Origin: Microbacterium oleivorans
Lineage (GTDB): Bacteria > Actinomycetota > Actinomycetes > Actinomycetales > Microbacteriaceae
Length of the DNA stretch: 64,000 bases
Reading direction: 5' to 3'
Assembly (NCBI RefSeq): GCF_001691565.1
Contig: NZ_MAYO01000002.1
Coordinates: 64,272-128,271, forward strand
Shown piece by piece: positions 1 to 8,108 of the stretch. A model generated the notes under the pieces. It saw only the letters and a program-made list of their open reading frames with translations. It was not told the DNA's origin and ran no database searches. Both the position numbers and the translations under genes were made by a program. Position 1 is the stretch's first letter, and every line of letters begins with the position of its first letter.

Positions 1-8
1 GTCGTGAT

Positions 9-47
9 CGCAGCGAGTGGGCACCGCTTCGGTGCCCACTCGCTGCG
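9..47 (+). terminator. Strong hairpin, probable terminator of the gene upstream of the window
   Basis: A perfect 17-bp stem (9-25 with 31-47) encloses the five-base loop GCTTC. No T tract follows. Its position just before the first operon suggests it ends transcription arriving from outside the window. The sequence TTGACG (49-54) directly after it could be a -35 element for the operon starting at 106, but no good -10 is visible. Confidence 0.6.
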
Positions 48-105
48 GTTGACGTGGGCACGACCCGCTCACCGATCCCGCTGTTTCTCATGATGAAGGA
101 ATCCC

Positions 106-429
106 ATGGGTAGAGACATCGACATCCCGATGAGCGACCTCGAGTCGCTCGACAAGGCGTTGCGCAACATCGCGGACGAGTTCGAGCACGCCGGTCGCAA
201 CGCCAACCAGCTCGAAGGCTGGATCGGCGCCCCGCATGGTGAGAGCGGTCTCCGTGACGAGATCGATCGGTTCGAGAGCGCGTGGAACGACAAGCGCGAC
301 ACGCTCCGGGAGAGCGTCATCTCCGTGCAGGAGCAGGTTGCCACGGTCGGCAAGTCCTGGGCGGACTTCGATTCCGAGGCAGCTGCGAGCCTCGACAACA
401 CCACTCGGACCCCCCAGGTCGAGGAGTGA
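106..429 (+). CDS. WXG100-like small helical protein (cassette 1, gene A1)
   Basis: This 107-residue protein has no signal peptide or membrane segment. It is predicted to be nearly all helix, with two amphipathic stretches (about residues 9-42 and 52-92) joined by a turn that contains GWIG, a WxG tripeptide. The length and helix-turn-helix design match the WXG100/ESAT-6-like group whose members are exported by type VII secretion as partners of larger LXG/WXG proteins. The gene has AAGGAA before its ATG and ends 2 bases before the next gene, so the two are surely co-transcribed. A diverged copy lies at 4342-4680. Assignment to WXG100 rests on size, helix pattern and context rather than strong sequence identity. 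The C-terminal tail is acidic and ends PQVEE. Confidence 0.6.
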   Translation: MGRDIDIPMSDLESLDKALRNIADEFEHAGRNANQLEGWIGAPHGESGLRDEIDRFESAWNDKRDTLRESVISVQEQVATVGKSWADFDSEAAASLDNTTRTPQVEE

Positions 430-431
430 CC

Positions 432-1694
432 ATGGACCGCACACCGTCGAAGAACTACGAGATCCTCGAGATCACCGGGGATGCATACGAGATCGAGCGT
501 CGGGGGATCGACATCGAGACCCTCGGCGACGAGATGATCGCGGCAGCGAATCTGCTCGACACGATCAACCTGGGCGCGACGTGCCGCGGTAAGAGCCTCG
601 ACGCCATCAAAGACAAGGTCGGTGACATGACCGGCGACCTCCGGACCGCCGGCGAACGATACCGTCCCAGCGGTACCGCCATCCTGCGGTACGGGCGCGC
701 CCTCGACGGTGTGCAGACCGACCTGCGGCGGCTCATGCCGGACCTCGAGCAGAAGTGGCAGGAGTACGAGAGTGCTCGCGGCCAGTTCTCCGAGGACTCG
801 CAACTGCCCGAGCCGGAGGAGGGGCAGACCGACGACCGTACGACTCAAGGCGACGTCGACGGCGCCCGCGGCGAATGGGAGACTCTCGCGCGTCAGTACG
901 AAGGCGTCTACGACACGTGGTGGGGTGCGTACGAGGACGCCCGCAACGGTGTGAAGGATGCCAACGACGACGGCGTCGAGGACAGCTGGCTCGACAACGC
1001 TCTTCCCGCCCTCGAGGTTCTCGGCGACATCCTGTCGTACGCCGGCATCGTGCTGGCGATCGCCGCCTGCATCATCGGCGGACCCTTCATCCTCGCCGCG
1101 GCCCTCGTTGGCCTCGCGGCGCTCGCGGTGACCTGCCTCAAGGTCGCCGGCGGTCGCGGAACCTGGGTCGACATCGCCGTCGCCGCGATCGGCGTCTTCC
1201 CGTTCGGCAAAGCCTTCTCCGCCTTCGGCGCCGTCCGGGCGGCCAGCGGCATGGGTCGTTTGGGTGCGCTCGGCCGCGGACTCGTCGACATGGGCGGCGA
1301 CATGGTCGGGGCGGGCTGGCGGAACGGGTCGCGCCTCACGACGCTCCTCTCCAGCGGCCGTACCGGCCAGGTGTTCCACGACGCGGCCGGCACCCTCGTC
1401 AACACGAACGGGACCCGCGTCATGCGAAACTTCTTCCGCGGCCTCGACGGCCCGTCCATCGGTCAGCGGTTGCTCTTCGGCGGGGAGGGGGCGATGCAGC
1501 GGACCGTCTCGGAGGCGGCATCCGGTCTCTCGAACAAGGCGAGCTCGAACCTCAACCAGTTCCTCAGCAATGCGACGAACGGCAACATCATGCAAGACAT
1601 GCTCGCGGGGGGCAATGGCGTCCTCGACGTCGTCGACAACCTGGGCAAGGCCGGTTTCGGCTTCGCCTACGACCGCGCGACCGGCGGCTGGTGA
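432..1694 (+). CDS. Large T7SS-substrate-like protein with hydrophobic core (cassette 1, gene B1)
   Basis: The 420-residue product has three parts. Residues 1-170 are charged and helical, resembling LXG/WXG100 secretion heads, and include the block RGKSLDAIKDKVGDM. Residues about 195-270 hold two or three long hydrophobic stretches rich in Ala, Ile and Gly. The C-terminal 130 residues are rich in Gly, Asn, Arg and Ser, end in TGGW, and match no catalytic domain I recognise. B2 at 4695-5918 shares the head and the hydrophobic core, including IGVFPFGKAF versus IVGVIPFGKVG. The start is the ATG 2 bases after the A1 stop; longer upstream extensions overlap A1. The hydrophobic middle resembles pore-forming or translocation regions of polymorphic toxins, but the toxin role is an inference. 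Confidence 0.6.
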   Translation: MDRTPSKNYEILEITGDAYEIERRGIDIETLGDEMIAAANLLDTINLGATCRGKSLDAIKDKVGDMTGDLRTAGERYRPSGTAILRYGRALDGVQTDLRRLMPDLEQKWQEYESARGQFSEDSQLPEPEEGQTDDRTTQGDVDGARGEWETLARQYEGVYDTWWGAYEDARNGVKDANDDGVEDSWLDNALPALEVLGDILSYAGIVLAIAACIIGGPFILAAALVGLAALAVTCLKVAGGRGTWVDIAVAAIGVFPFGKAFSAFGAVRAASGMGRLGALGRGLVDMGGDMVGAGWRNGSRLTTLLSSGRTGQVFHDAAGTLVNTNGTRVMRNFFRGLDGPSIGQRLLFGGEGAMQRTVSEAASGLSNKASSNLNQFLSNATNGNIMQDMLAGGNGVLDVVDNLGKAGFGFAYDRATGGW

Positions 1695-2263
1695 TGCCCA
1701 CCGCGGTCGAGGTGACCCTCGACGACCGCTGGTTCCTGGCCATCCCGGCCGCGAGCGAGATCGAGCGGTGGGCGGCGCACTCGACGTCCGAACTGCTGAT
1801 CGACCCGGAACGTCAGGACGATCCGCAGGCGGTCGCCGCAGACCTGCGGGGCTTCGCCGAGCTGGCGGACGAGGATGCCGTCGCGAACCTCCTCTTCTGC
1901 CCCGACGGCCTTCCCGGCCGCGCGATCGTGTCGGTCTACGCGGCCCCGACGGATCTCGCGTCGCTCGACGACCTCTTCGATGAGGCGCCCGCGTCGATAC
2001 CCCGCCAGGTTCTGCCCTTCGGGGAGATGGATGCCTCACAGGCGCGCATCATCAGCACGATCCAGCAGCTTCCGGAGGGCGGTGTGCTCGGCATCCTCCA
2101 GCTGCAGCGGCTGGTCGACGGTCATCTGGTCGAGGCGATCGTCGCCAGCCCGAGCCTGAACCATCTCGGCGCCGGACTCCCGCTGTTCACGGAACTCACC
2201 GCGCGGGTCGTGCTCGTCGACACCGCCTCCACGGAAGGATCGCCTCTTGGTCAGTCTGCGTGA
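1694..2263 (+). CDS. Soluble cassette protein, unknown function (C1)
   Basis: This 189-residue soluble acidic protein overlaps the B1 stop by one base (TGATG), which implies translational coupling. No signal peptide or membrane segment is visible. The N-terminus has the pattern W-hydrophobic-IP then an acidic segment with W (WFLAIPAASEIERW). The same pattern appears in C2 at 5915-6586 (GWLIIPGQVDDPDEW), so the two are probably distant homologues occupying the same slot. By position beside a toxin-like gene it could be an immunity protein, chaperone or adaptor. I do not recognise the family and claim no activity. Confidence 0.55.
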   Translation: MPTAVEVTLDDRWFLAIPAASEIERWAAHSTSELLIDPERQDDPQAVAADLRGFAELADEDAVANLLFCPDGLPGRAIVSVYAAPTDLASLDDLFDEAPASIPRQVLPFGEMDASQARIISTIQQLPEGGVLGILQLQRLVDGHLVEAIVASPSLNHLGAGLPLFTELTARVVLVDTASTEGSPLGQSA

Positions 2264-2864
2264 GGAGATCCTCGGAGCGCCGAGCGTCGAACCCGCCTTC
2301 CGCCTGCTGCTGCCGGAGGGGTGGACGTCGCACCCGATCTCGGAGGACACGGCGGCGTCCTTCGAACAACGAGCCAGCGACGTCTTCCGGCGAGCCGGCC
2401 GACCGGACCTCGACGGCGCGTTCGCCAGCATCCTGCGGCGCAGCATGCGCGATCTCGCTCGGGCCGGAGCGGACTACGTCATCCTGCCTCCGGCATCCGA
2501 GGAGCGGGGGAGTGCGCCCGTCTCGCTCATCGTCTCGGTCATCACGGGCCAGAACGGGCAGCCGCTCGACGCCTGGGTCGCGCAGCGCTTCCGGGAGGGT
2601 GCGCAGATGCTGGATGACAGCGGCCGGATCGTCACCTGGCGCTCACGCAAACCGGGTAGCGAAGCGGGAGTGGAGCAGTTCCAGTCGAACTTCCTGCTTC
2701 CGGTCCCTGAGACGGATCGCAAGAAGGGCCTCCTGCTGACGGGGACCGTGCTCATCGAGGAGGGAGCGTCCGAGGATTCGGATGCCGTCGTCGCGAGCAG
2801 TGCCGCTTTCGCCGCGATCGCCTCGACCGTCAGCTGGGTGACTCCGGCGGACATCGCATCGTGA
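2247..2864 (+). CDS. Conserved cassette protein of unknown function (D1)
   Basis: This 205-residue soluble protein starts at a TTG that overlaps the end of C1 by 17 bases. The start is supported by GGAAGGA at 2233-2239, eight bases upstream. The motif LLLPEGW near residue 24 is followed by a helical segment with GRPDLDGAF. D2 at 7386-8045 has LALPTGW and HRPDLYAQI at equivalent positions, a clear paralogue over the full length. The LP-x-GW opening resembles that of actinobacterial LpqN-like or T7SS-associated proteins, but here there is no lipobox. The product is probably cytoplasmic and works with B and C. Function is unknown. Confidence 0.55.
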   Translation: MVSLREEILGAPSVEPAFRLLLPEGWTSHPISEDTAASFEQRASDVFRRAGRPDLDGAFASILRRSMRDLARAGADYVILPPASEERGSAPVSLIVSVITGQNGQPLDAWVAQRFREGAQMLDDSGRIVTWRSRKPGSEAGVEQFQSNFLLPVPETDRKKGLLLTGTVLIEEGASEDSDAVVASSAAFAAIASTVSWVTPADIAS

Positions 2865-3700
2865 TCGTCCGCGAGGTCGTTCTGGTGGGGGAGGCCGACG
2901 ACATCAGGTCGATCCTCTCTCTGGCCGTCAGGCGCGTGCCGGAGGCGGACCGCGCGGCCTGGTCGAGTCAGGTCGCCGGGGTGGCGAACAAGCGGGCCAA
3001 AGCGCAGGCCGCGTCGCCGGGTCCGCGCGCGGATCAGGCGGCTCCCCGGCCCCGCGGCTGGTGGATCGCGCTCATCGCGGGTGTCGCGGCGGCGTTCGCC
3101 GGTGCCACGGTGCTCCTGCCGCCCCGCAACGAGGGCAACCAGGATCCGGTCCTCGCCATGGCCGTCGCGGTCCCCGCGATGGTGGCCGGCGCCGCGGTTC
3201 TCCTCGCGCTGGCCTTCAGGAGCGTTCCGGCTGCGGTGCGTCGGAATGCGACAGCGCTCGCGTGCGCCGTCATCGCTGCTGTCGCGGTGATCGCCGGTGC
3301 GGTGTTCGCCCTGCTCCGGCGAGAGATTCTCGTGGAAGCGGCAGGCGGTCCCGCCTATGTGCTGTGGTGGGTGGCCGCAGCCGCTGTCCTGGTGGCGTCG
3401 GGGGTGCTGGCCGTGCGTGTCGCCGTGACGCCCGCCGTTCCGACCGCCTCTCGCGCGAACGGTCCCGATGACGCTGCGCGCGACGTCGCCGTGTCCGCAG
3501 ATCGCGCCGCGAGCCGCCTGGCTTACGGGACGGACGAGCGCCGTGCATGGGGTGCGGTGATCGCGCGCGACGCGCCGTCCGTCGACGTCGCCGTCCGGAC
3601 GCAGGCCGAACGGCTCGGTCCCTTCGCTTACGTGGCGTGGGCTGCGTACGGAGGCCACGTCGACGCGCGCACCGTCGACGAGTCGATCCGGCGCGGATGA
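2861..3700 (+). CDS. Four-helix membrane protein of the cassette (E1)
   Basis: The GTG start overlaps the D1 stop (GTGA). The 279-residue protein has a short N-terminal domain (about 65 residues), four transmembrane segments between about residues 66 and 190, and an 85-residue charged C-terminal tail. E2 (6583-7389) and F1 (3697-4203) share the four-segment topology. A multi-pass protein next to a toxin-like substrate gene would suit a membrane immunity protein or part of an export channel. That role is inferred from context, because no catalytic motif or named domain is visible. Confidence 0.55.
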   Translation: MIVREVVLVGEADDIRSILSLAVRRVPEADRAAWSSQVAGVANKRAKAQAASPGPRADQAAPRPRGWWIALIAGVAAAFAGATVLLPPRNEGNQDPVLAMAVAVPAMVAGAAVLLALAFRSVPAAVRRNATALACAVIAAVAVIAGAVFALLRREILVEAAGGPAYVLWWVAAAAVLVASGVLAVRVAVTPAVPTASRANGPDDAARDVAVSADRAASRLAYGTDERRAWGAVIARDAPSVDVAVRTQAERLGPFAYVAWAAYGGHVDARTVDESIRRG

Positions 3701-4203
3701 CCCTTCCCATCCCTGCGCCACGTGCGGCGCCGCGAACTCCACACTCCGTGAGCCGGACCTTCTATGTCGTGATCACCGTCATCCCCGCAATCGCATTGGT
3801 CGCGTACCTCATCGGGTCGCTCCTGCTGTCGGGCGGCCAGGTGAGCGCGTCGATGGACGCCAAGTGGGACCCCGTCATCCCCTACCCGCTCTTCCCCGCG
3901 CCGACAGCGGTCCTGGTGAGCCTCGCTGCCATCTCCGCAGCGCTCGCGATGTTTGTCGCACTCACTGCACGCGCCGGTGACGAGTTGGGACAGCGGGGCG
4001 TGCTCGGGCCCACGGCGGCCGCCATGGTCAGTGCCTTCGGCTTCTCCCTCCTCGTCCCCGATGGCGGAACCCGGTCGGGCGATACCGTCTTCGGTGGGCA
4101 GTGGGTCGCAGCAGTCGTCTACGCCGTTGCGCTCGTCGTGCTCTTCATCGGTGCGGGTGTCTCGACCGTACGGACTCGCCGTCGCGCACGTGCGGACGCG
4201 TGA
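3697..4203 (+). CDS. Four-helix membrane protein (F1)
   Basis: The start ATG overlaps the E1 stop (ATGA), so this is the last gene of the first cassette. The 168-residue product has an N-terminal tail of about 20 residues, four transmembrane segments, and a basic C-terminus ending in a run of arginines. Its loop lengths resemble the central part of E2, so E1, F1 and E2 may be one expanded membrane family. Cassette 2 has only one such gene. Function is unknown; immunity against the B product is one possibility. Confidence 0.5.
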   Translation: MTLPIPAPRAAPRTPHSVSRTFYVVITVIPAIALVAYLIGSLLLSGGQVSASMDAKWDPVIPYPLFPAPTAVLVSLAAISAALAMFVALTARAGDELGQRGVLGPTAAAMVSAFGFSLLVPDGGTRSGDTVFGGQWVAAVVYAVALVVLFIGAGVSTVRTRRRARADA

Positions 4204-4341
4204 GCCAGGTTTCGGGATTTCACATCATGCTTCCGCTCGTGAAGTCAAGAGGGGAGTACTCTCCATCGACTGATGCACGAGCCGTCGGTAGCGTTTCCTC
4301 TGAATCGAGGGGATACGTCCCACGGGAGCAAGGGGGGCACT

Positions 4342-4680
4342 ATGACGGATGCAGTCTGGATCAACTTCTCGACGCTGGAGCGTACGAGCACGCAGCTGAG
4401 GAATATCATCGGTGAGCTCGAGGATGCCGGCGGGCTAGCGGATGAGCTGGCGGGCGCCATCGGTCGGCCTTATGGCAAGGGAGCGCTCGCCGACAAGGTG
4501 GGTGACTTCGAGTCCCGATGGGACGACCGACGCAAAGACCTCGTGCGCGACGTCACCAAGATTCAGGAGCACGTCCAGGGTGTGCTCGACGGCTTCTCGG
4601 ATTGGGACTCCGAAACGGCATCTCAGATGGACATCGACGCGTCGGGAAACACTGACGCAACTCGACCCACCGCGGTCTGA
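4342..4680 (+). CDS. WXG100-like small helical protein (cassette 2, gene A2)
   Basis: The ATG at 4342 is chosen over an in-frame ATG at 4273 because AGGGGGG lies just upstream (4331-4337) and because the resulting 112-residue protein aligns with A1 from its first residues. The paired blocks are FESRWDDRRKDLVRDV here and FESAWNDKRDTLRESV in A1. The WxG turn of A1 is replaced by AGAIG, so the signature tryptophan is lost. The product is helical, without signal peptide. The 138-base gap before it is the only break between the cassettes and should hold a second promoter, though no clear -35/-10 pair stands out. Confidence 0.6.
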   Translation: MTDAVWINFSTLERTSTQLRNIIGELEDAGGLADELAGAIGRPYGKGALADKVGDFESRWDDRRKDLVRDVTKIQEHVQGVLDGFSDWDSETASQMDIDASGNTDATRPTAV

Positions 4681-4694
4681 GGGGGAGAAAGAGC

Positions 4695-5918
4695 ATGGAG
4701 ACTTCACCGGCTGGCCGGTCGATCGAGAATCTCGAGGGCGACGCCGACACGATAAAGCAGCGCGGTCAGCGGATCGGCACGATCGGCAGGCAGATGATCG
4801 CGAGCGCAGACGTGCTCGAGGAGCTGGCGAGCGACGGTGACGACCAGCGGGGCAAAGCGATCGAGAAGATCCGCGAAATCGTCGGCGACACCTACGAGGA
4901 ACTTCGCCGGGCGGGACGGATGTACGAGCCGACCGGTCCCGTTCTCGTCCGTTACGGGACGGCCGTCGAGGACGCGAAGCCGCGCATCCGATCAGCCGTC
5001 GACGCCTGCGAAGACGCCTGGACCCGCTATCAGGCCGCGCCGGGGCAGCGGTTCGAGCGGCTCTTGCCGACGCTCAATGAGGATCTCGCCGAGGAGCAGG
5101 CCGAGAATGATGAGGAGAAGCGTCGCCTGTATGACGAGTTCCTCTCGCACGCCGAGACCTTCGACGCCGAGGTCGACACCTGGGAGGACGCATTCGACAC
5201 CGCCGTCGACGGCATCGGCGATGTGCTCGAGGTGTCGATCGAAGACGGGTTCTGGGACAACGTCGACGGGGTCGTCGCCGTCGTCCTCGAGGTCCTCAGC
5301 GTGGTCGCCATCATCGTGGCGATCGCCGGCATCATCATCGGCGGACCGCTGTTCGCGCTCATCGGAGCAATCATCGGTGTGGCGACGCTGCTTCTCACCG
5401 CGTATCAGGTGCTGCGCGACGACGCGGGCATGGACAAGCTCCTCGTCGCGATCGTCGGTGTCATCCCGTTCGGCAAGGTCGGTCTTCTCTTCCGGGGCAA
5501 GCCCGGGCTGCTGTCGTTCGGTGCCGAGATGGTCACGGCCTTCCGGCCGTCGGCGTGGTCGGCGGCTGCCGGACAACTCGGCAGCGTGTCCACCGTCTTC
5601 CGGCTCGCCGGAGGCGGTTGGCTCGGAATCCGCTCGGGCTTGACGGGCGCCTGGCGCCTCCAGAACCCGACGGGCGTCGGTGACATCATGACCCGCTTCA
5701 TGTTCGGCAAGAACACGACGCAGCTGACCGATCTCGCTCAGGCCGCCGCGGGCGGCGCGAACGGGTGGTGCAACTCGACGGTGCTGGCCGGCGGGTGGGA
5801 TCTGGCGTATACGACGGTGTCGGGAGGGTGGAAGGCGCTCGACAACATCGCGACCTGGACGGGTAATCCGGATCGCAAACCGAGCAAGCTCTTCCCCTGG
5901 GTCGGGGCGATCCTGTGA
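4695..5918 (+). CDS. Large T7SS-substrate-like protein with hydrophobic core (cassette 2, gene B2)
   Basis: This 407-residue paralogue of B1 follows A2 by 14 bases with GGGGGAGA as its ribosome site. The helical head (residues 1-190) carries RGKAIEKIREIVGDT and YEPTGPVLVRYG, matching RGKSLDAIKDKVGDM and YRPSGTAILRYG in B1. A hydrophobic core (about 195-270) contains long Ile/Val/Ala stretches interrupted by Gly. The last 130 residues diverge from B1 and are Gly, Trp and Thr rich. A conserved head and core with a divergent tail is the usual pattern of polymorphic secreted toxins, but no toxin domain is recognisable. Export through a type VII apparatus encoded elsewhere is inferred. Confidence 0.6.
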   Translation: METSPAGRSIENLEGDADTIKQRGQRIGTIGRQMIASADVLEELASDGDDQRGKAIEKIREIVGDTYEELRRAGRMYEPTGPVLVRYGTAVEDAKPRIRSAVDACEDAWTRYQAAPGQRFERLLPTLNEDLAEEQAENDEEKRRLYDEFLSHAETFDAEVDTWEDAFDTAVDGIGDVLEVSIEDGFWDNVDGVVAVVLEVLSVVAIIVAIAGIIIGGPLFALIGAIIGVATLLLTAYQVLRDDAGMDKLLVAIVGVIPFGKVGLLFRGKPGLLSFGAEMVTAFRPSAWSAAAGQLGSVSTVFRLAGGGWLGIRSGLTGAWRLQNPTGVGDIMTRFMFGKNTTQLTDLAQAAAGGANGWCNSTVLAGGWDLAYTTVSGGWKALDNIATWTGNPDRKPSKLFPWVGAIL

Positions 5919-6586
5919 CCGACACGATGGCAGGGGTGATCGACGACACCGATCGGATGCCGGAGGGCTGGGCCGACGGATCGTGGCGCATCACCGGTCA
6001 CAGCGAGGTTCCCGGGTGGTTGATCATCCCGGGACAGGTCGACGATCCCGATGAGTGGGTCGTGGGCCGCACCGATGAGATCCGCGATGCTTGGGCGCAG
6101 GAGTGGAACGAGCAGTGGCGCGAGGTGGTCCCCGCGCTCCTGCGAGCCGGTCTCGATGCGCGACCCGATGGTGCCGCGCTCGCCTTTCAGATCTGGCCCG
6201 TGCCCGCTCCGCTCCTCGCCCAGGTGAGCGTGTTCTTCGGCGAGCGGCCGGGCGATCTGCCCGCCGAGCTCGCGGATGGCGACCGTTACGTGACCGATGG
6301 CCTCGGAGACGGAGTCGCCCTCGTCCGGACGCTGGAGGATGCGGTCTCGGGGTCGACCCTCGTGGGGCTCGATCTGACCTTCATCAGCGACCGTACGATG
6401 GTCGTGGTCCGCTTCGAACCGACCGTCGTCGAACTCTTCGGGATGCTGGTGGGCCAATTCCACGCCTTCGTCCATACGCTCGAGTTCCTCGACCCCGAAG
6501 GTCGACCGGTCCGAGGCATCGTGCCCGACGAGCTGCCCACCGCGCAGGCCGACGACGACTGGACCGAGAGTGTGATCGTCTCATGA
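5915..6586 (+). CDS. Soluble cassette protein, unknown function (C2)
   Basis: The GTG start overlaps the B2 stop (GTGA). The 223-residue acidic protein has no membrane segment. Its N-terminal third (GWLIIPGQ, then DEW) resembles C1, and both follow the B gene directly. The C-terminal half alternates short hydrophobic strands with acidic turns, suggesting an alpha/beta fold. The conserved order B then C supports a partner role such as chaperone or immunity factor. I cannot assign a family. Confidence 0.55.
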   Translation: MTDTMAGVIDDTDRMPEGWADGSWRITGHSEVPGWLIIPGQVDDPDEWVVGRTDEIRDAWAQEWNEQWREVVPALLRAGLDARPDGAALAFQIWPVPAPLLAQVSVFFGERPGDLPAELADGDRYVTDGLGDGVALVRTLEDAVSGSTLVGLDLTFISDRTMVVVRFEPTVVELFGMLVGQFHAFVHTLEFLDPEGRPVRGIVPDELPTAQADDDWTESVIVS

Positions 6587-7389
6587 CGTTCTTCCACGAG
6601 AGCGCCACCGAATGGGCCGAGGACCACTCCCTCGCCGCCGACGTCCGTTTCGGCCGTCTCGAGACGGTCGCTTTCCAGCGGCATCCGGAGATCTTCCGGG
6701 CTTTCGGCGAGGACGGCGCGGCGGCGGCCAAGCGCGCGTCGAAGCCGGCGCCCACGGCCGCCCGACGTGTCGGGTGGTGGGTCGTCGGCGTGCTCGCCGT
6801 CGTCGGCGCCCTCGCCCCGATCGCCGCCATCGCGATCCTCGGCGGCGACCGGTTCGATTTCTTCCGCATCGATGCGCAGCGCTCCGTCCCCTTGGCGTCG
6901 GTGTTCTACGGCATCACGGCGATCACGCAGGTCGCCGCGGTCGCCTTCTGGGTCTCGCAACGCGCGCGCTGGGAACCCGTCATCGCCGGCGTGTTCATCG
7001 TCGCCCTCGTCTTCTCGGGCTTCGGTCTCGTCTCCGTTCCCAACACGGCAGAAGTCGACGGGTTCTCGTCGTGGCAGGCGTGGTACCCCCCGGTGGTGGC
7101 GGCTTTCGTGCTGTCGCTGCTCGCGACGATCGCGATGTTCGTCCGATTCCGCGTTCGCTACGAGCCCCCCGCCGAGACCACCGAGGCGGCAGGGCAAGCG
7201 TCCGAGGCGCGTGACGCGATCGGGGCGCTCCCGCCCGCGGAGCGGCAGGCGATCCGTGCCGACCGAGACAGTGCGCTCGAGCGGCTGCATTCACGAGGGT
7301 TGATCGACGACGCGACGTTCCAGGACGCCGTCGCCCGCGACCTGGGAACCCTGTACGCGTTGGATAACAGAGCCGGAGAAGCCCGATGA
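6583..7389 (+). CDS. Four-helix membrane protein with C-terminal SHOCT-like segment (E2)
   Basis: The ATG overlaps the C2 stop (ATGA). The 268-residue protein has a 60-residue N-terminal region, four transmembrane segments (about residues 62-185) and a cytoplasmic tail. The tail includes ALERLHSRGLIDDATFQDAV, which resembles the short SHOCT motif that ends many bacterial membrane proteins. It occupies the place of E1/F1 in cassette 1, but the order relative to the D gene is swapped (E2 then D2; D1 then E1). Function is unknown; a membrane immunity or anchoring role is inferred from context only. Confidence 0.55.
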   Translation: MTFFHESATEWAEDHSLAADVRFGRLETVAFQRHPEIFRAFGEDGAAAAKRASKPAPTAARRVGWWVVGVLAVVGALAPIAAIAILGGDRFDFFRIDAQRSVPLASVFYGITAITQVAAVAFWVSQRARWEPVIAGVFIVALVFSGFGLVSVPNTAEVDGFSSWQAWYPPVVAAFVLSLLATIAMFVRFRVRYEPPAETTEAAGQASEARDAIGALPPAERQAIRADRDSALERLHSRGLIDDATFQDAVARDLGTLYALDNRAGEAR

Positions 7390-8045
7390 CCGATCCTCAG
7401 AGTTCTGACGACCAAGCGCGACGCGTCAGTGTGCGGGCGCAGCTCGGTCTGGCGCCGGACCCGGAGTTCACGCTCGCCCTTCCCACCGGCTGGGTTCGCC
7501 GGAACGTGAACGACGCCGAGCGTGATTCGCTCGATGCGCAGGTGCGCACGAGGCTCCGCGACGCGCACCGCCCGGATCTCTATGCGCAGATCCGCCCGCT
7601 CCTGACCGATGCCTTCTCGCGAATGGCGGATGCCTCGGTGCTCGCCTTCTTCGCGCCGGAGGCGGGGAACGACGACGCGCTCGCGCTGCCGGCGTCGCTC
7701 GTCGCATCGGTGCGTACGCCGACGACTCCGGGGGACACCCTCGATCCGCTCGTGCAGGCCCTCATCCGGCAGGAGGGTGCGACCCCGCTCCTCGAGGACA
7801 AACGTTTCCTCCGTCTGGAACGGGAGACGCGACAGGAGTTCGAGGACGCGACGGTCCGGGTCACACAGGTGGTCTACCTGACGCCGATCCCGGGCACCGG
7901 CCGTCGCCGGGGCCTCCAGCTGACCGCGGCGGTGATCCGACCCGACGATGCTCCGGCCGACGATCGCCCCAACGTCATGATGAAGGCGCTCCTCGACCTG
8001 TGCGTGTCCTCCCTCGAGTGGCAGCGGGTGCCGGCTCGGGTCTGA
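7386..8045 (+). CDS. Conserved cassette protein of unknown function (D2)
   Basis: The ATG overlaps the E2 stop (ATGA). The 219-residue soluble protein is the paralogue of D1. It has LALPTGW near residue 32, HRPDLYAQI near residue 62 and a following helix, in the same order and spacing as LLLPEGW and GRPDLDGAF in D1. It closes the second cassette. The 63 bases after it hold a short dyad (8061-8066 with 8083-8088) and then the alkylation-repair genes. No enzymatic motif is visible. Confidence 0.55.
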   Translation: MTDPQSSDDQARRVSVRAQLGLAPDPEFTLALPTGWVRRNVNDAERDSLDAQVRTRLRDAHRPDLYAQIRPLLTDAFSRMADASVLAFFAPEAGNDDALALPASLVASVRTPTTPGDTLDPLVQALIRQEGATPLLEDKRFLRLERETRQEFEDATVRVTQVVYLTPIPGTGRRRGLQLTAAVIRPDDAPADDRPNVMMKALLDLCVSSLEWQRVPARV

Positions 8046-8108
8046 CGCCCCTGCTGTGGTGTCCGATTCCCGCGAGTCGATGTCGGACGGACGTGTCAGG
8101 CTGAGGTC

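Noticed and set aside
4250..4265. Imperfect palindrome GGGGAGTACTCTCC in the gap between the two cassettes
   Set aside because: Short and imperfect, with no second copy upstream of cassette 1; not enough to call an operator.
8061..8088. Possible hairpin GTCCGA/TCGGAC before ada-alkA
   Set aside because: Six pairs with a 16-base loop and no T tract; mentioned with the neighbouring gene but too weak for a terminator call.
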